Made by a program: the position numbers and the translations under genes
Shown: positions 62,882-64,000 of the stretch, in pieces
Layout: the number at the start of each line of letters is the position of its first letter
How positions within the stretch are numbered: position 1 is the first letter of the stretch
Assembly: GCA_021414085.1 (NCBI GenBank)
Contig: JAIOPC010000014.1
Span: 930,001 to 994,000, forward strand
Reading direction: 5' to 3'
Source of the DNA: Actinomycetes bacterium
Lineage (GTDB): Bacteria > Actinomycetota > Acidimicrobiia > Acidimicrobiales > Ilumatobacteraceae
Length of the DNA: 64,000 nucleotides
The notes under the pieces: generated by a model
What the model was told of the DNA's origin: nothing
Database searches by the model: none
Seen by the model: only the letters and a program-made list of their open reading frames with translations

Positions 62882-64000
62882 TCATTGGCCGGTGAGCTTG
62901 GCCAGAATTGCCTCGCGCCAGCGGGAACGCTTGCCCTTGCGCTCTTCGTGGCGATCGGCACCGATCGGTAGCCGCACGATCGAGTTGATGCCGATGAAGC
63001 GCAGTGGCTCGGGCTCCCACTTGCGCGACTGATGGCCGACCCACGGCAGGGTCACAAGATCGCTATCGGTCTTGGTGATCAGGTCGGCAAGCGTGCGGCC
63101 CGCGATGTTGGTCGTACTGACTCCGTCGCCTAGGTAGCCGCCGGCCGATGCAATGCCCGTTGCGCGATCGAGTGCGGCATGGCACCACCAGTCGCGTGTC
63201 GCCGCAACGGCGCCACCCCAACGGTGCGTGATCTTCGCGTCGCCAATTCCCGGGAACAGTTCGCGCAACGTGTCGTGGATCACGTTGTGGACACCGTCGT
63301 TGCGGTCGTATTCCGGGCGCACCTTGCTGCCCCAGTGATAGCGCGCGCCGCGGCCGCCAAACGCGAAGCGATCGTCGGCAGTGCGTTGCCCGTAGATGAT
63401 CATGTGACGCCCGTCGTTGAAGCTGCTGCGCTCGTGCAGTCGAGCTTCATCCCAGAAGGTCTTCGGCAGCGGCTCGGTAGCGATCATTAGTGAGTAGATC
63501 GGTGCCACCGCACGGCGCATGCCGCGCTGCGCGGGCGTGAATGCCTCGGTTGCGCGGACGACGAAGTCGGCAGTCACGGTGCCCGCGGCGGTGCGCACCG
63601 AGTGCGGCTTGATGGATGTGACGGGGGAGTGCTCGTAGATCGTCGCGCCCGCGCGCTCGACGACCCGGGCAAGGCCGCGCGCGAGTCGCGCGGGGTGAAT
63701 CACTGCGCAGTGCGGGGTGAAGGATGCGCCAACGACATCGGTGGCCCCGCACTTTTCTAGCGCTTCGTCGCGCGACAGCATGCGATAGTCGGCGTCGGTG
63801 AATCCATACGACTGCTGGTGTTTGGTGTGGTCGCTCTCCCGTTGCAGCTGCATCTCGCTGCGGCACAGGCTGAGGTAGCCGCCTTGCTGGAAGTGACAGT
63901 CGATCTGCTCCGCTTGCACGACGCGCCCCACCTCGCGGACCGTTTCGTGCATTGCTGTCTGCAATCGGATAGCGCCGTCACGCGAACTCTTGGCAGCCAT
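62882..64000 (-). CDS. FAD-dependent amino acid oxidase-like protein (DadA type), N-terminus outside window
   Basis: The visible 372 residues match the DAO/DadA superfamily: CHFQQGGYLSLC, FTPHCAVIHPARLARGLA (substrate/FAD domain), TADFVVRATEAFTP, and the C-terminal FAD contact ASAGGYLGDGVSTTNIAGRTLADLI. The N-terminal GxGxxG dinucleotide motif is missing, so the gene must begin beyond base 64000, although an ATG happens to be at the edge. It converges on the ProA-like gene, with 24 bp between. The likely reaction is oxidation of an amine or amino acid. Confidence 0.82.
   Translation of the reverse strand: MAAKSSRDGAIRLQTAMHETVREVGRVVQAEQIDCHFQQGGYLSLCRSEMQLQRESDHTKHQQSYGFTDADYRMLSRDEALEKCGATDVVGASFTPHCAVIHPARLARGLARVVERAGATIYEHSPVTSIKPHSVRTAAGTVTADFVVRATEAFTPAQRGMRRAVAPIYSLMIATEPLPKTFWDEARLHERSSFNDGRHMIIYGQRTADDRFAFGGRGARYHWGSKVRPEYDRNDGVHNVIHDTLRELFPGIGDAKITHRWGGAVAATRDWWCHAALDRATGIASAGGYLGDGVSTTNIAGRTLADLITKTDSDLVTLPWVGHQSRKWEPEPLRFIGINSIVRLPIGADRHEERKGKRSRWREAILAKLTGQ

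Noticed and set aside
63757-64000. ATG at base 64000 as the true start of the DadA-like gene
   Set aside because: The visible protein lacks the N-terminal FAD-binding GxGxxG segment that the family requires, so the gene most likely continues beyond the window.

Overview
The window is a 64 kb piece of a high-GC chromosome from an actinobacterium, most likely class Acidimicrobiia (Ilumatobacter-like). That placement is an inference. It rests on the actinobacterial block polA-rpsA-coaE-uvrB-uvrA-uvrC-rapZ-gap-pgk-tpiA, a four-domain ribosomal protein S1, a mycothiol-dependent formaldehyde dehydrogenase, several LLM-class (F420/FMN) oxidoreductases, and start sites dominated by leaderless TANNNT promoters. 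No insertion sequence, phage, CRISPR array or rRNA operon was seen. One tRNA (Leu, GAG) is present.

Layout. 1-1543: 5' part of malQ (minus). 1552-1644: copy A of a ~92 bp inverted-repeat element. 1667-7129: coiled-coil protein, receiver-only response regulator, polA, rpsA, coaE. 7139-18500: uvrB, a GAF-GGDEF-EAL protein (minus), uvrA, vapBC, an MFS transporter, a rhomboid-like protein (minus), uvrC. 18561-24985: two tandem LLM oxidoreductases (minus), a methyltransferase, then rapZ-gap-pgk-tpiA, with yvcK and whiA missing between rapZ and gap. 25118-27366: an operon of ferritin-like diiron protein, SCP2-like carrier, zinc ribbon and ferredoxin. 27558-33375: a complete peptide-type ABC importer. 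33414-33750: secG and tRNA-Leu.

33848-39882: a PCD/VOC-like protein, a HI0933-type flavoprotein, a small unknown, an orphan FtsX-like permease and a pentapeptide-DinB protein. 39955-48557: an envelope/secretion region with two tandem secreted metalloproteases carrying three repeats each, an M28 lipoprotein peptidase, an OafA-type acyltransferase and a SHOCT protein. 48577-54331: an LLM oxidoreductase and a divergent cluster (bicupin, NicX-like dioxygenase, alpha/beta hydrolase facing an acyl-CoA-dehydrogenase-fold flavoprotein and a TetR regulator) around a 27 bp palindrome that contains both -35 boxes. 54362-56049: mscR and its metallo-beta-lactamase partner. 56055-59854: a stand-alone LigD-type polymerase domain (minus), an enolase-superfamily racemase/OSBS with a GNAT partner, and a 2OG-Fe(II) oxygenase (minus). 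59885-64000: a TauE/SafE permease, repeat copy B, a metallo-beta-lactamase hydrolase (minus), a ProA-like dehydrogenase, and a DadA-like oxidase cut by the window edge.

How it fits together. The left half is housekeeping: replication and repair, translation, CoA synthesis, lower glycolysis and secretion. The right half is accessory metabolism with catabolic and envelope functions. The best candidates for undescribed biology are the diiron/SCP2/ferredoxin operon, the divergent NicX-like cluster, the dispersed inverted-repeat element, the response regulator without its ANTAR output domain, and the very high share of leaderless starts, including two overlapping bidirectional -10 elements.
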